A stretch of 64,000 nt of DNA, taken from Rhizobium sp. BK313. Lineage in GTDB: Bacteria; Pseudomonadota; Alphaproteobacteria; Rhizobiales; Rhizobiaceae. The notes under the pieces are model-generated. The model did no database searches, was not told the origin of the DNA, and saw only the letters and a list, made by a program, of their open reading frames with translations. This document shows positions 1 through 7,897 of the stretch, piece by piece. The translations under genes were made by a program, and so were the position numbers. The number at the start of each line of letters is the position of its first letter. Positions within the stretch are counted from its first letter, which is position 1. The stretch is from positions 1-64,000 of the forward strand of contig NZ_JACHZQ010000004.1 of assembly GCF_014193655.1 (NCBI RefSeq), in the 5' to 3' direction.

Positions 1-779
1 TCGCGGATCTTTTCCTGCAGCGCCAGGGTGGCCTTGGCCATCAGGCCGATTTCGTTGCGCATGCCGACATGCGGGATCGCGGTCTTCACGTCTTCATCGG
101 CAACAGCCTTCAGCGCAGCGTGAACCTCCGTCAGGGGCTTGGAGATGCCGCGGATGACGACGAAAGCACCGGCAAGTGCGACGAAAAAGAGTACGAGGCT
201 CGACCACAAGGTCGTCAAGATCTTCCCATGGACCTGCGAATCGAGATCGTCCATGTAGACGCCGGTGATGACGACGACCTTCCAAGGGTCGAAGGCGCGT
301 GCGTAGGCGGTCTTGCGGAAAGTGGCGTCCGCCGGCTGGCCGGGTTTGCTGGCATAGTAGTCGGTGAGGCCACCGCCCTGTTGGCCGAGCTTGACCAGTT
401 CCTCGCGATAGTAGTGGCCCGTCGGATCGGGCTGGCCCTTCCAATTCTTGCCGACCTTCGACGCGTCGTAATGGAAGGCCATGTTGATATCGTAGTCGTA
501 GCCGAAGAGGTAGCCATCTGGGGTATATCGAATAGCGTTGACGGCGGCATAGGCTTGGGCCTTCGCCTGTTCTTCGGTCAGTTTACCGGCCTGTTCCTGA
601 TCATAATAAAATTTCAGAACGGAAACGCCGGACTCGACCTGCGTGCGAAGCATTTCGTAGCGTTCATTGTAGATCGAGTCGACAGATGAGCGGATTTGCA
701 GATAGGTGGCCGCCGCGAAGGCGATCATGAGCCCGGTGACGAGCAATATAAGCTGGCTTGAGATCTTCAGATTTTTCAT
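1..779 (-). CDS. Methyl-accepting chemotaxis protein, N-terminal part (runs off the window)
   Basis: Membrane chemoreceptor that should signal to a CheA/CheW array. The 259 visible residues begin MKNLKISSQLILLVTGLM, a hydrophobic first membrane segment. A periplasmic single-Cache-type domain follows, with the family-like stretches GYLFGYDYDINM and DPWKVVVITGVYMDDLD. A second membrane segment lies near residue 195, and then a HAMP-like start (RGISKPLTEVHAALKAVAD) before the window ends. The cytoplasmic signalling domain lies outside the window. The Cache domain suggests a small ligand such as an organic acid, but the ligand cannot be told from sequence. The start ATG at 777-779 is the first one before the membrane segment. 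Confidence 0.88.
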   Translation of the reverse strand, partial: MKNLKISSQLILLVTGLMIAFAAATYLQIRSSVDSIYNERYEMLRTQVESGVSVLKFYYDQEQAGKLTEEQAKAQAYAAVNAIRYTPDGYLFGYDYDINMAFHYDASKVGKNWKGQPDPTGHYYREELVKLGQQGGGLTDYYASKPGQPADATFRKTAYARAFDPWKVVVITGVYMDDLDSQVHGKILTTLWSSLVLFFVALAGAFVVIRGISKPLTEVHAALKAVADEDVKTAIPHVGMRNEIGLMAKATLALQEKIR

Positions 780-1116
780 GGCGCCCCACATCAGGATGGA
801 TCAGTGAACCCCGGTGCGGTTTGATCCCGCCTGTGCGATCGCCCAGGTGAAACCTGACGGATCTACTGCTGCTGAAAATGACATGCGGCTACCGGTAGAA
901 TTAAAAATGACTTTATTTCTCTAAGAAAACTTTAATTGAGAACAATACTTTTGGAGCTGCGATCGTGGTTAATCTCAGCGTTTCCACGATCAGCGGCCCC
1001 GTCCGATATATTGCCTTGAAATCTTCGAACAGCGGTTTTCCGATGGCGCGACGTGCCACCCGCAGCGGTGCCCGGATCGAAGTGCCGGCGATCACGCCTT
1101 CGTGACAATCTCCACT

Positions 1117-1142
1117 GTAACGAATCGCAATCTCCAAACGAG
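1117..1142 (+). promoter_or_regulatory. Candidate ECF (SigF-like) promoter of the bufferin operon
   Basis: GTAACG at 1117-1122 and CGAG at 1139-1142 are separated by exactly 16 bases, 53 bases upstream of the bufA1 start. From memory, the Caulobacter SigF regulon, which includes DUF2282/DUF692 operons, uses GTAACC-N16-CGAA. Each box differs from that by one base. No SigF gene or anti-sigma gene is in the window. Confidence 0.45.
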
Positions 1143-1195
1143 TACCTGACGTGCCCCAAAGACAGGGGCGTCAACGAACCCAATGGAGATAGTTC

Positions 1196-1510
1196 ATGTT
1201 GAAAGCTACTGTGAGTTCTGTCCTGCTCGCCGGTGCGGTTACTACAGCGCTCGCGTCGATGGCTGCCGCCGCACCGCTGACCAAGGCTGAAGCCAGCGCA
1301 GCGATCGCGGCCCACAAAGAGAAGTGCTACGGTGTCGCTCTGAAGGGTCAAAACGATTGCGCCGCTGGCCCCGGAACCACCTGCCAAGGCACGTCGACCG
1401 TCGATTTCCAGGGCAATTCCTGGAAGTTCGTTCAGGGTGGCACCTGCGCCTCGCTCGACATCCCTGGTGGCCGCCACGGCTCGCTGATGCCGCTCAAGCG
1501 CGACCTCTAA
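1196..1510 (+). CDS. bufA1: Bufferin precursor peptide (DUF2282, BufA1-type)
   Basis: Precursor of a ribosomally made, post-translationally modified peptide that buffers copper in the periplasm. The 104 residues have a signal peptide (about 1-26, ending AAAA|PLT). The core carries four cysteines at residues 44, 55, 63 and 84 in the family pattern EKCYGVALKGQNDC...TCQGTS...GGTC. In characterised bufferins the DUF692 enzyme converts cysteines to thiooxazole groups that bind copper. The modifying genes bufB and bufC follow directly, so this is the head of the operon. It sits behind a candidate ECF promoter at 1117-1142. The family is clear. The copper role here is inferred from homologues. Confidence 0.88.
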   Translation: MLKATVSSVLLAGAVTTALASMAAAAPLTKAEASAAIAAHKEKCYGVALKGQNDCAAGPGTTCQGTSTVDFQGNSWKFVQGGTCASLDIPGGRHGSLMPLKRDL

Positions 1511-1544
1511 TCGAAACAGCCATTGGAAAGCGGAGAAGACAAAG

Positions 1545-2471
1545 ATGAATACCCACAATCGAAACGTCGCTCCTGTCGTCGAAGCGGGTACCGAGCTCCG
1601 CTTTCCCTTCTATCCTGTTCACGGCTTGGCGGGCACGAGCTTCAAGCCGGAACATTTGCCCGCGATCCGCGCCGAAACAGGCCCACAAGGATTTTTCGAG
1701 ATCCATGCCGAAAACTACATGGGCGCCGGCGGCCCTCCCCATCACGCACTCGAGCTTGTACGTCGGGATCACCCAATCTCGCTCCATGGTGTCTGCATGT
1801 CTCTCGGTGGGCCGCAGCCCCTGAATAAGGACCATCTTCGACGTTTTCGCGAGCTGGTGGTCAGATATGAACCGGCGCTTGTGTCGGAGCACCTGGCGTG
1901 GTCGACCCACGAGAACACCTATCTGAATGATCTGCTGCCATTGCCTTATACGAGTGCCACGATCACGCATGTCTGCGATCACATAGACGAAATGCAGACG
2001 ACGATCGGGCGTCCCATTCTGCTGGAGAATCCATCCACCTACGTGCTCTTCGCCGAATCCTCCATGAGCGAAACGGATTTTATGGGCGAGATTGCAAAGC
2101 GGACCGGGTGTGGTCTTTTGCTCGACGTCAACAACGTCTTTGTCTCGGCCACGAACCACGGCTATTCGGCGCTGGAATATCTGTCCGATTTCCCCCTGTC
2201 GAAAGTCGGCGAAATCCATCTTGCGGGCCATGCGGAGCAGACGGATGACGAGGGCGAACTGCTGTTGATCGACAGTCACGACGGGCCTGTTGCGGACGCA
2301 GTCTGGCGTCTTTATGAGATCGTTATCGACAGATGCGGACCAATTCCATCGCTGGTCGAATGGGACAGCAAAATCCCGGACTGGCCGGTCCTGCGTGCCG
2401 AGGCCGTTGCGGCTCAGGCGATCCTCGATCGGCGGTCTCTGGCCTTGGGAAAATCCTATGCGGTCCGCTGA
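1545..2471 (+). CDS. bufB: Bufferin maturase, DUF692 multinuclear non-heme iron oxidase
   Basis: A TIM-barrel enzyme of the MNIO (DUF692) family, which modifies cysteine residues in precursor peptides using a multi-iron centre and oxygen. The 308 residues show the expected metal-ligand segments: HGVCMSLGG, EHLAW, LLLDVNNVFVSA, EIHLAGHAEQ and LIDSHDGPV. It lies 34 bases after bufA1, whose cysteines are the presumed substrate, and its end overlaps the start of bufC. Length and motifs are complete for the family, with no sign of damage. Start ATG at 1545 follows GGAGAAGAC. Confidence 0.92.
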   Translation: MNTHNRNVAPVVEAGTELRFPFYPVHGLAGTSFKPEHLPAIRAETGPQGFFEIHAENYMGAGGPPHHALELVRRDHPISLHGVCMSLGGPQPLNKDHLRRFRELVVRYEPALVSEHLAWSTHENTYLNDLLPLPYTSATITHVCDHIDEMQTTIGRPILLENPSTYVLFAESSMSETDFMGEIAKRTGCGLLLDVNNVFVSATNHGYSALEYLSDFPLSKVGEIHLAGHAEQTDDEGELLLIDSHDGPVADAVWRLYEIVIDRCGPIPSLVEWDSKIPDWPVLRAEAVAAQAILDRRSLALGKSYAVR

Positions 2472-3273
2472 AGTCTTGTCCATCGGGCGCGGCGGTCCGT
2501 CATTCGCCTCGACTTTCTCCGCGTCGCTGCTCAATCCGGAACAGCAGACGCCGGTTTCAGTGGTCGGTCCGCGTGGGAAAGCTGCGGACAAGCGCTACAA
2601 CGTCTACCGGAACAACGTCACCGTCAGTCTGATCGAGGCGCTGGCTGCGACTTTCCCCGCGATCCAACGCATAACGGGACCGGATTTCTTTCGCGCGATG
2701 GCGCGCTTCCACGTTCGCGAGACGCCGCCGACGTCACCGCTTTTGTTCGAATACGGTCGCGACTTCCCTGCTTTTATCGATACCTATGAATACGCACAGT
2801 CGATGCCATGGTTGGGCGATGTCGCACGGTTGGAGCGGGCGTGGCTGGACGCCTATCACGCTGCCGATTGCGCGATCATCACGGCGGATGATCTGTCGCG
2901 CGTCGCACCGGAAGAGTTGCCCGACCTTCGCTTTCGTGTCCATCCAGCGACGATAATTCTGTCCTCTAAATTCCCGGCCGTGACGATCTTCGCCGCGAAC
3001 CGAAGCTCCGAGCCGGTAGAGCGCATCGAGCAGGTCGTTCCCGAGGATGCGTTGATCACACGACCGGAACTCGATGTCGTGGTTCGGTTACTGCCGCCCG
3101 GCGGAGCTGCATTCCTCGTCAGCCTTGCCGATGGTGATGCTCTCGGGGCGGCTGTGGCTGCGGCGCTGGCTGTCAATCCGGCGTTCGATCTTGCGGGCAT
3201 GGTCGCAGAGATGATCGATGCCGGCGCTTTTACGGAGATTTACATGGAGAATTCCAATGTCGAAAATGCTTGA
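2458..3273 (+). CDS. bufC: DUF2063-family bufferin maturation partner
   Basis: A putative DNA-binding-domain (DUF2063) protein that in bufferin operons helps the DUF692 enzyme recognise its peptide. The start is placed at 2458 (MRSAEVLSIGRGG), inside the 3' end of bufB. The same frame stays open further upstream, but translational coupling to bufB and the family length (271 residues here) favour 2458. The N-terminal half has the family features FASTFSASLLNPEQ, YNVYRNNVTVSL and FPAIQRITGPDFF. The C-terminal half is a less conserved domain. Its end overlaps the next gene. Confidence 0.87.
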   Translation: MRSAEVLSIGRGGPSFASTFSASLLNPEQQTPVSVVGPRGKAADKRYNVYRNNVTVSLIEALAATFPAIQRITGPDFFRAMARFHVRETPPTSPLLFEYGRDFPAFIDTYEYAQSMPWLGDVARLERAWLDAYHAADCAIITADDLSRVAPEELPDLRFRVHPATIILSSKFPAVTIFAANRSSEPVERIEQVVPEDALITRPELDVVVRLLPPGGAAFLVSLADGDALGAAVAAALAVNPAFDLAGMVAEMIDAGAFTEIYMENSNVENA

Positions 3274-3814
3274 GACATCGGCCGTGAACAAGCCATTCGC
3301 ACCGATCGTTGGATTGGTCGAAAAGGCAAGCTGGCTGGTTCAGATGATTGCTCAGCCTTCGTTTGTGCAACTCGTTCTGCGTGTCGGGCTGGCCGTGCCG
3401 TTTTGGCGATCCGGCATCCTCAAATGGGACGGATTCCTGCAGTTGAGCGATACGGCCGTTGAGCTCTTTACGGATGAGTTCATGCTGCATCTGCCCGGCG
3501 GGCCCTATCCCTATCCGGCGCCTGCGGTGATGGCATTCCTGTCGGGCACCGGGGAGGTGGTATTTTCGACCCTTCTGGTGCTCGGCCTTGCCACGCGCTT
3601 TGCAGCGACAGGTCTTCTCGGCATGACAGCAATCGTTGAACTGACCGTTCCCGACGGGTGGCCCGTTCATATCACCTGGGCGGCGATGGCGCTCGGCATC
3701 ATGGCCTGGGGGCCGGGACGTTTGTCGTTGGATTATCTCGTCCGACGGGTTCTCGGGTTGGCTACGCCGATCAGGACGGCTTCGCCAGCGGTGCCAGCGG
3801 AAAGTCAGCCGTAG
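3257..3814 (+). CDS. DoxX-family membrane protein of the bufferin operon
   Basis: A 185-residue inner-membrane protein with about four hydrophobic segments and the DoxX pattern LRVGLAVPFWRSGILKWDG near residue 45. Downstream it has AFLSGTGEVVFSTLLVLGLATRF. DoxX proteins commonly end DUF2282/DUF692/DUF2063 operons, and a redox or quinone-linked role in maturation is suspected but unproven. The start at 3257 (MSKMLETSAVNKPF) is chosen because GGAGA lies just before it and it overlaps the bufC stop. The frame also allows a start at 3218. Confidence 0.85.
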   Translation: MSKMLETSAVNKPFAPIVGLVEKASWLVQMIAQPSFVQLVLRVGLAVPFWRSGILKWDGFLQLSDTAVELFTDEFMLHLPGGPYPYPAPAVMAFLSGTGEVVFSTLLVLGLATRFAATGLLGMTAIVELTVPDGWPVHITWAAMALGIMAWGPGRLSLDYLVRRVLGLATPIRTASPAVPAESQP

Positions 3815-3927
3815 GGTCCGAGGTGCCCAGTCTTATAGAAAACGGCGTATGCCTGACGGCTGCGCCAGCTTTCACTTGACGCAAAACTTGTCGCGACGTT
3901 CACTGCGCTTCGGAGACAAAGCTGCCG

Positions 3928-4383
3928 ATGACTGATCTCGCATCATACAGTTTCAAGAACGATCCGGACGTGCCACCCCACGATCATAACAAGGATCTCA
4001 TCGTTTTCGACCACGAGTGTATTTTCTGCTCTTCATTCATCCGCTTTGTCTTCGCCCACGACCGCTCCGGCCGCTTCCTGTTCACGGCCGCACAGTCTCC
4101 GCTTGGACAGGCGCTTTATCGTCACTACGGTCTCGATCCGACGGACTTCTCGACCAATTTGGTAATCCTGGATGGCAATTTGCACACGAAGATGGATGCG
4201 TTCGCTACCGCTATGCGATGTCTCGGTTTCCCTTGGAGCCTTTTTGCCGTCGTGAACATGATGCCGCGGCGATTGGCCAATGCGGCATACGATCTGATTG
4301 CCAAGAACAGGTACCGCATTTTTGGCAGATACGAGATCTGCCTTGTGCCATCCAAGGAATTGCGCGCGCGTGTCATCGAATAG
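3928..4383 (+). CDS. DCC-family (DUF393) thiol-disulfide protein
   Basis: Small 151-residue protein of the DCC/YuxK family. These are named for the Asp-x-x-Cys-x-x-Cys motif, seen here as FDHECIFCSSFIRF near residues 28-41. They are thought to act as thiol-disulfide oxidoreductases. The rest of the family pattern is present: FLFTAAQSPLGQAL, a central LVILDGNLHTKMDA, and the C-terminal YDLIAKNRYRIFGR. It starts 113 bases after the DoxX gene on the same strand and may belong to the same transcription unit, which would suit a pathway of cysteine chemistry and copper. That link is inference from position. Confidence 0.85.
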   Translation: MTDLASYSFKNDPDVPPHDHNKDLIVFDHECIFCSSFIRFVFAHDRSGRFLFTAAQSPLGQALYRHYGLDPTDFSTNLVILDGNLHTKMDAFATAMRCLGFPWSLFAVVNMMPRRLANAAYDLIAKNRYRIFGRYEICLVPSKELRARVIE

Positions 4384-4452
4384 CTCTGCCGAGGCATGAA
4401 AGGAACCTCTTGGTGATCTCTGGGGCAAATCGTGTAGAAACCCAATCCGCTC

Positions 4453-4620
4453 TCAGATAAGGCGGTCGTCGTCAGCCGTCTGCCGCGCACGGCGACGCAC
4501 ACCGTCCGTGCCTGACTTCTTGGCTCCGTCGGCCGCTGTCTCGGAAACTTTTTCCGGGCGCTTGTCCTCGGCTTCCTTCGGCAATGGCTGCGGCTCGGTC
4601 TTTTTCACGAAACGGATCAT
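4453..4620 (-). CDS. Small charged hypothetical protein, 55 residues
   Basis: A short open frame with a strong Shine-Dalgarno (AGGAG, 8 bases before the ATG at 4618-4620). It encodes MIRFVKKTEPQPLPKEAEDK and continues rich in Lys, Arg, Glu and Asp to a TGA at 4453-4455. It has no hydrophobic segment and is probably disordered. The Shine-Dalgarno and the coding-like composition support a real gene. I do not recognise a function. It lies downstream of the 130-residue membrane protein on the same strand, but a stem-loop separates the two. Confidence 0.55.
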   Translation of the reverse strand: MIRFVKKTEPQPLPKEAEDKRPEKVSETAADGAKKSGTDGVRRRARQTADDDRLI

Positions 4621-4651
4621 TCGTCATTCTCCTGCTTTGACAGATTGAGAA

Positions 4652-4678
4652 AGCGCTCCGCACAAACATGGGAGCGCT
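4652..4678 (-). terminator. Stem-loop terminator after the 130-residue protein gene
   Basis: Perfect 8-bp inverted repeat AGCGCTCC / GGAGCGCT around an 11-base loop. On the minus strand it is followed by TTTCTC. It sits 16 bases beyond the stop of the gene at 4694-5086. Confidence 0.5.
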
Positions 4679-4693
4679 CTCGAAAACAGACTC

Positions 4694-5086
4694 TTAGATG
4701 GCGAGAGCGGTAGCGCAGCCTTCGACGCTGCGGCTATCGGGCGAAGTTTGTCCAGGCATGGTCGCCCAACCGCCGGCCTCGACGAACTGACGCTTCTTGT
4801 AGCTGTCGCTGAGCGCCTTGAACTCGACAAGTTTCGCGGTCGCATCCGGTGCCGCGTTGAACCGCTGCACACATATGGCGGACGCCAGTTCTCCGCGTGC
4901 AACATCGCCTGCGGTCGTCGCTGCTGTGCGTGACGTGCCTCCCGTCACCCAGCCGCCCCAGCTGAATCCGATGATCATCGTGGCGACCGCCGTGCCGATG
5001 CAGGCCCATACGAGGAACGTCTTGGATGGCTGATAGCTCTCGAAACGCTGGGTGATCGATGTCTTGCTGCTGCCTTGCATGGCCAT
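4694..5086 (-). CDS. Hypothetical single-pass membrane protein
   Basis: A 130-residue protein starting MAMQGSSKTSITQRFESYQP. One clear membrane segment follows at about residues 24-50 (FLVWACIGTAVATMIIGFSWGGWVTGG). The outer domain is rich in Ala and Thr, with two cysteines (about 73 and 124), and contains ICVQRFNAAPDATAKL and YKKRQFVEAGGWATMPG. The pattern resembles short conserved alpha-proteobacterial proteins of unknown function. It lies just downstream of groEL on the same strand (73-base gap) and may be read through from it. The function is unknown. Confidence 0.75.
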   Translation of the reverse strand: MAMQGSSKTSITQRFESYQPSKTFLVWACIGTAVATMIIGFSWGGWVTGGTSRTAATTAGDVARGELASAICVQRFNAAPDATAKLVEFKALSDSYKKRQFVEAGGWATMPGQTSPDSRSVEGCATALAI

Positions 5087-5159
5087 TGGAGTTCTCCCTG
5101 TTTATCGTTGTTTGGGTTCCGTCGCGGGCCGCGCTGGCCGAACGGTGCAGGCACTGCTG

Positions 5160-6794
5160 TCAGTATCCCATACCAGCCATGCCGCCATTTCCGGCCGTCG
5201 TGGCAGATTCTCTTGCGGGAATGTCGGCAATCATGGCTTCGGCGGTGATCAGAAGCGCTGCGATCGAACCGGCGTCCTGCAAGGCAGTCCGCACGACCTT
5301 GGCGGGATCGACGATGCCGGCCTTGACCATATCGACATAGGTTTCGGTCTGGGCGTCGAAACCCTGATTATGATCTTTGCTGTCGATGAGTTTTCCAACG
5401 ACGATCGAGCCTTCGACACCGGCATTGTCGGCGATCTGCCGGATCGGGGCTTCAAGCGCCCGCAGCACGATCGAGATGCCCGCCGTCACATCGGCGTTTT
5501 CTCCCGTCAGCCCGGAGAGGACCGACTTCGCACGCAACAGCGCCACGCCGCCACCGGGCACAATACCTTCCTCGACCGCCGCACGGGTGGCGTTCAGCGC
5601 GTCGTCGATGCGGTCCTTCTTTTCCTTGACCTCTGTCTCGGTCGCGCCGCCGACGCGGATCACCGCGACGCCGCCGGCAAGTTTCGCCAGCCGCTCCTGC
5701 AGCTTTTCCTTGTCGTAGTCGGAGGTCGTCTCCTCGATCTGTGCCTTGATCTGCTGTATGCGCGCCTGGATGGTCGCTTTCTCGCCGGAACCGTCGATGA
5801 TCGTGGTCGTGTCCTTTTCGATCAGCACGCGCTTGGCGCGCCCCAGCATGTCGACCGTAACGTTCTCGAGCTTGATGCCGAGATCCTCGGAGATCATCTG
5901 GCCGGCCGTGAGGACCGCAATATCTTCCAGCATGGCCTTTCGGCGATCGCCGAAGCCCGGAGCTTTGACGGCCGCAACCTTCAGACCGCCGCGGAGCTTG
6001 TTGACGACCAATGTCGCCAGCGCTTCGCCTTCCACGTCTTCGGAGATGATCAGCAGCGGCTTGCCGCTCTGCACCACTGCTTCAAGAATCGGCAGCATCG
6101 CCTGCAAATTGCCGAGCTTCCTCTCGTAGAGGAGGATGTAGGCGTCCTCCAGTTCGACACGCATCTTCTCGGCATCGGTGACGAAGTACGGCGACAGGTA
6201 GCCGCGGTCAAACTGCATGCCCTCGACGACGTCGAGTTCGGTTTCTGCGGTCCTGGCTTCTTCAACCGTAATGACGCCCTCGTTGCCGACCTTGTCCATT
6301 GCCTTGGCGATCATCTCGCCAATGGTCGCATCGCCATTGGCGGCAATCGTGCCAACCTGGGCGATCTCGCCGGAGGACTGGACCTTCTTGGCCCGCGCCT
6401 GAATTTCTTTGACGACGGCGGTCACGGCAAGGTCGATGCCTCGCTTGAGGTCCATGGGGTTCATGCCGGCGGCGACAAGTTTCGCGCCTTCGCGCAGGAT
6501 GGAGGCGGCGAGTACTGTCGCCGTCGTCGTGCCGTCGCCGGCAAGATCGTTGGTCTTCGAAGCCACCTCGCGTACCATCTGTGCGCCCATGTTCTCGAAC
6601 TTGTCGGCGAGTTCGATTTCCTTGGCAACGGTGACGCCGTCCTTGGTGATGCGCGGCGCACCATAGGCCTTGTCGATCACGACATTGCGGCCCTTGGGAC
6701 CAAGCGTCACCTTGACGGCGTTGTTGAGCAGTTCGACACCACGGAGCATGCGATCGCGCGCATCGGTGGAGAATTTGATTTCCTTGGCAGTCAT
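5160..6794 (-). CDS. groEL: Chaperonin GroEL (60 kDa)
   Basis: ATP-driven folding chamber that works with GroES in the cytoplasm. The 544 residues are full length. They begin MTAKEIKFSTDARDRMLRGV and carry the ATP-site motifs VTLGPKGRNVV and GDGTTTATVLA, and the C-terminal domain signature AAVEEGIVPGGGVALLRA. The tail is a short GGMAGMGY rather than a long Gly-Gly-Met repeat. Rhizobia usually hold several groEL copies. This one, in accessory-looking surroundings, is probably an additional copy. It is the second gene after groES (48-base gap) behind a CIRCE operator, so HrcA control is expected. Confidence 0.98.
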   Translation of the reverse strand: MTAKEIKFSTDARDRMLRGVELLNNAVKVTLGPKGRNVVIDKAYGAPRITKDGVTVAKEIELADKFENMGAQMVREVASKTNDLAGDGTTTATVLAASILREGAKLVAAGMNPMDLKRGIDLAVTAVVKEIQARAKKVQSSGEIAQVGTIAANGDATIGEMIAKAMDKVGNEGVITVEEARTAETELDVVEGMQFDRGYLSPYFVTDAEKMRVELEDAYILLYERKLGNLQAMLPILEAVVQSGKPLLIISEDVEGEALATLVVNKLRGGLKVAAVKAPGFGDRRKAMLEDIAVLTAGQMISEDLGIKLENVTVDMLGRAKRVLIEKDTTTIIDGSGEKATIQARIQQIKAQIEETTSDYDKEKLQERLAKLAGGVAVIRVGGATETEVKEKKDRIDDALNATRAAVEEGIVPGGGVALLRAKSVLSGLTGENADVTAGISIVLRALEAPIRQIADNAGVEGSIVVGKLIDSKDHNQGFDAQTETYVDMVKAGIVDPAKVVRTALQDAGSIAALLITAEAMIADIPARESATTAGNGGMAGMGY

Positions 6795-6842
6795 GATGTT
6801 CGTCCAGTTCGGTCTTGAGATTGCGGGGGCGCGGATCGATCG

Positions 6843-7160
6843 TCAGGCGATCTTCTGGCTGGCCGCATCAGTCTTTCCAACGATGCCCATGATGTCGGCC
6901 TCCTTCATGATGAGGAGCGCCTCTCCATCGATACTGACCTCTGTTCCGGACCATTTGCCGAACAGGATTGTGTCGCCAGCCTTGACATCGAGCGGGATTA
7001 ACGTGCCGCCTTCATTGCGTGTGCCCGGACCAACAGCGATCACGTCGCCTTCCTGGGGCTTTTCCTTGGCGGTGTCGGGAATGATGATCCCGCCTTTCGA
7101 TTTGAGATCGCTTTCCGCGCGTCGGATGACGACGCGATCGTGGAGCGGACGGAATTTCAT
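6843..7160 (-). CDS. groES: Co-chaperonin GroES (10 kDa)
   Basis: Lid of the GroEL chamber. The start is set at the ATG at 7158-7160, preceded by AGAACTCCT, giving MKFRPLHDRVVIRRAESDLK and 105 residues, normal for the family. A longer reading upstream would run through the CIRCE element and is not credible. The mobile-loop region KSKGGIIIPDTAKEKPQEG and the barrel segments GDTILFGKWSGTEV and IMKEADIMGIV are intact. It is the first gene of the groES-groEL operon. Confidence 0.97.
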   Translation of the reverse strand: MKFRPLHDRVVIRRAESDLKSKGGIIIPDTAKEKPQEGDVIAVGPGTRNEGGTLIPLDVKAGDTILFGKWSGTEVSIDGEALLIMKEADIMGIVGKTDAASQKIA

Positions 7161-7215
7161 AGGAGTTCTTTCTGCAGCCGGTGCATAGGGCGGCTGAAAT
7201 GCATATATAGCATTT

Positions 7216-7242
7216 TTGGCACTCGATTGATAGGAGTGCCAA
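7216..7242 (-). promoter_or_regulatory. CIRCE element (HrcA operator) of groESL
   Basis: TTGGCACTC at 7216-7224 and GAGTGCCAA at 7234-7242 form a perfect 9-bp inverted repeat with a 9-base spacer, 56 bases upstream of the groES ATG. The CIRCE consensus is TTAGCACTC-N9-GAGTGCTAA, so one base differs per arm, symmetrically. This predicts repression by HrcA and release on heat or protein-folding stress. Confidence 0.92.
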
Positions 7243-7897
7243 GAAATATTGTGTTCAACTGAAAATAAAGATAAAATATTATTTGGATATTGCGCTTCCA
7301 GCGCTGATATAAACCGGACGAAACGCGCCAATTATATCCGTAGTTTTATTTTGGCACCCGGAAATTTATTGACAGTTATTCATAAGGAAATCTGCATAAG
7401 CCTTGATTAAATTCCAATACTAGCGTAAGCATAAGACAGATTTATTTGGCCGTCCCGGCTTTCGCGGTGTCAGAGATCCACGGCCCGCCATGCTCCACCA
7501 AATTCTCGATAATGAGTGCATGGCACAGATCCGGTGTGCATCGCACTTATCGAACCCTTTCATGAGCCTCTGAGCCGAGCGCGGATGTGCCGGCAGAATT
7601 GAGACCATTCTGGTGAAGATGGGATGAAGGCGACGCACCCGCCTGTCCCTGCAAAGCACCACAATCGTGATCGGCCGCACCACACAGACAGTCGTCCTCC
7701 TGTCGTTCTCATTCCTGCAGACAGGTTTCAACGCCTGCAACAGGCCGATGAACGTGATGGGAAGCTATTGATTGATCTAGCGACGTGTCGGCCCTCATTC
7801 ATCCGCCGACGATCACCGTCTGAAGTGCGAGCCAACAGTTGGTGCCGAACAACCTGTCAGACCCCAAAACCGCACTCGAAAAGGACCACGAGCAATT
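7243..7897. other. 655-bp stretch with no convincing intact gene
   Basis: The first 160 bases are AT-rich and should hold the groESL promoter (minus strand). The rest is GC-richer, and its open frames on either strand have unlikely composition (His/Arg/Pro-rich). The only protein-like signal is a possible antitoxin relic, listed separately. Confidence 0.5.
7624..7770 (+). pseudogene. Possible frameshifted Phd-type antitoxin relic
   Basis: Two overlapping plus-strand frames together resemble the middle of a Phd/YefM antitoxin. One frame reads STTIVIGRTTQTVVLL, like the family's 'VTITRHGRPVAVLL' stretch. The neighbouring frame reads PPVVLIPADRFQRLQQAD, like 'VVLVSAEEYERL'. A single frameshift near 7700 would join them. 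No start, no full N-terminal part and no toxin gene are visible. The match is by eye and could be chance. Confidence 0.22.

Noticed and set aside
913..1137. 74-residue minus-strand frame in the gap before bufA1
   Set aside because: No ribosome site and poor composition, and it runs across the candidate bufferin promoter.
932..1558. 208-residue minus-strand frame over bufA1
   Set aside because: It is a shadow of bufA1, which has a signal peptide and family cysteines. The opposite frame is Arg/Ser-rich without motifs.
5052..6818. 588-residue plus-strand frame opposite groEL
   Set aside because: Antisense frame caused by GC-rich codon use. The minus strand is unmistakably GroEL.
7420..7740. 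106-residue minus-strand frame
   Set aside because: Arg/Pro/Ser-rich with no start signal or recognisable segment. It overlaps the possible antitoxin relic.
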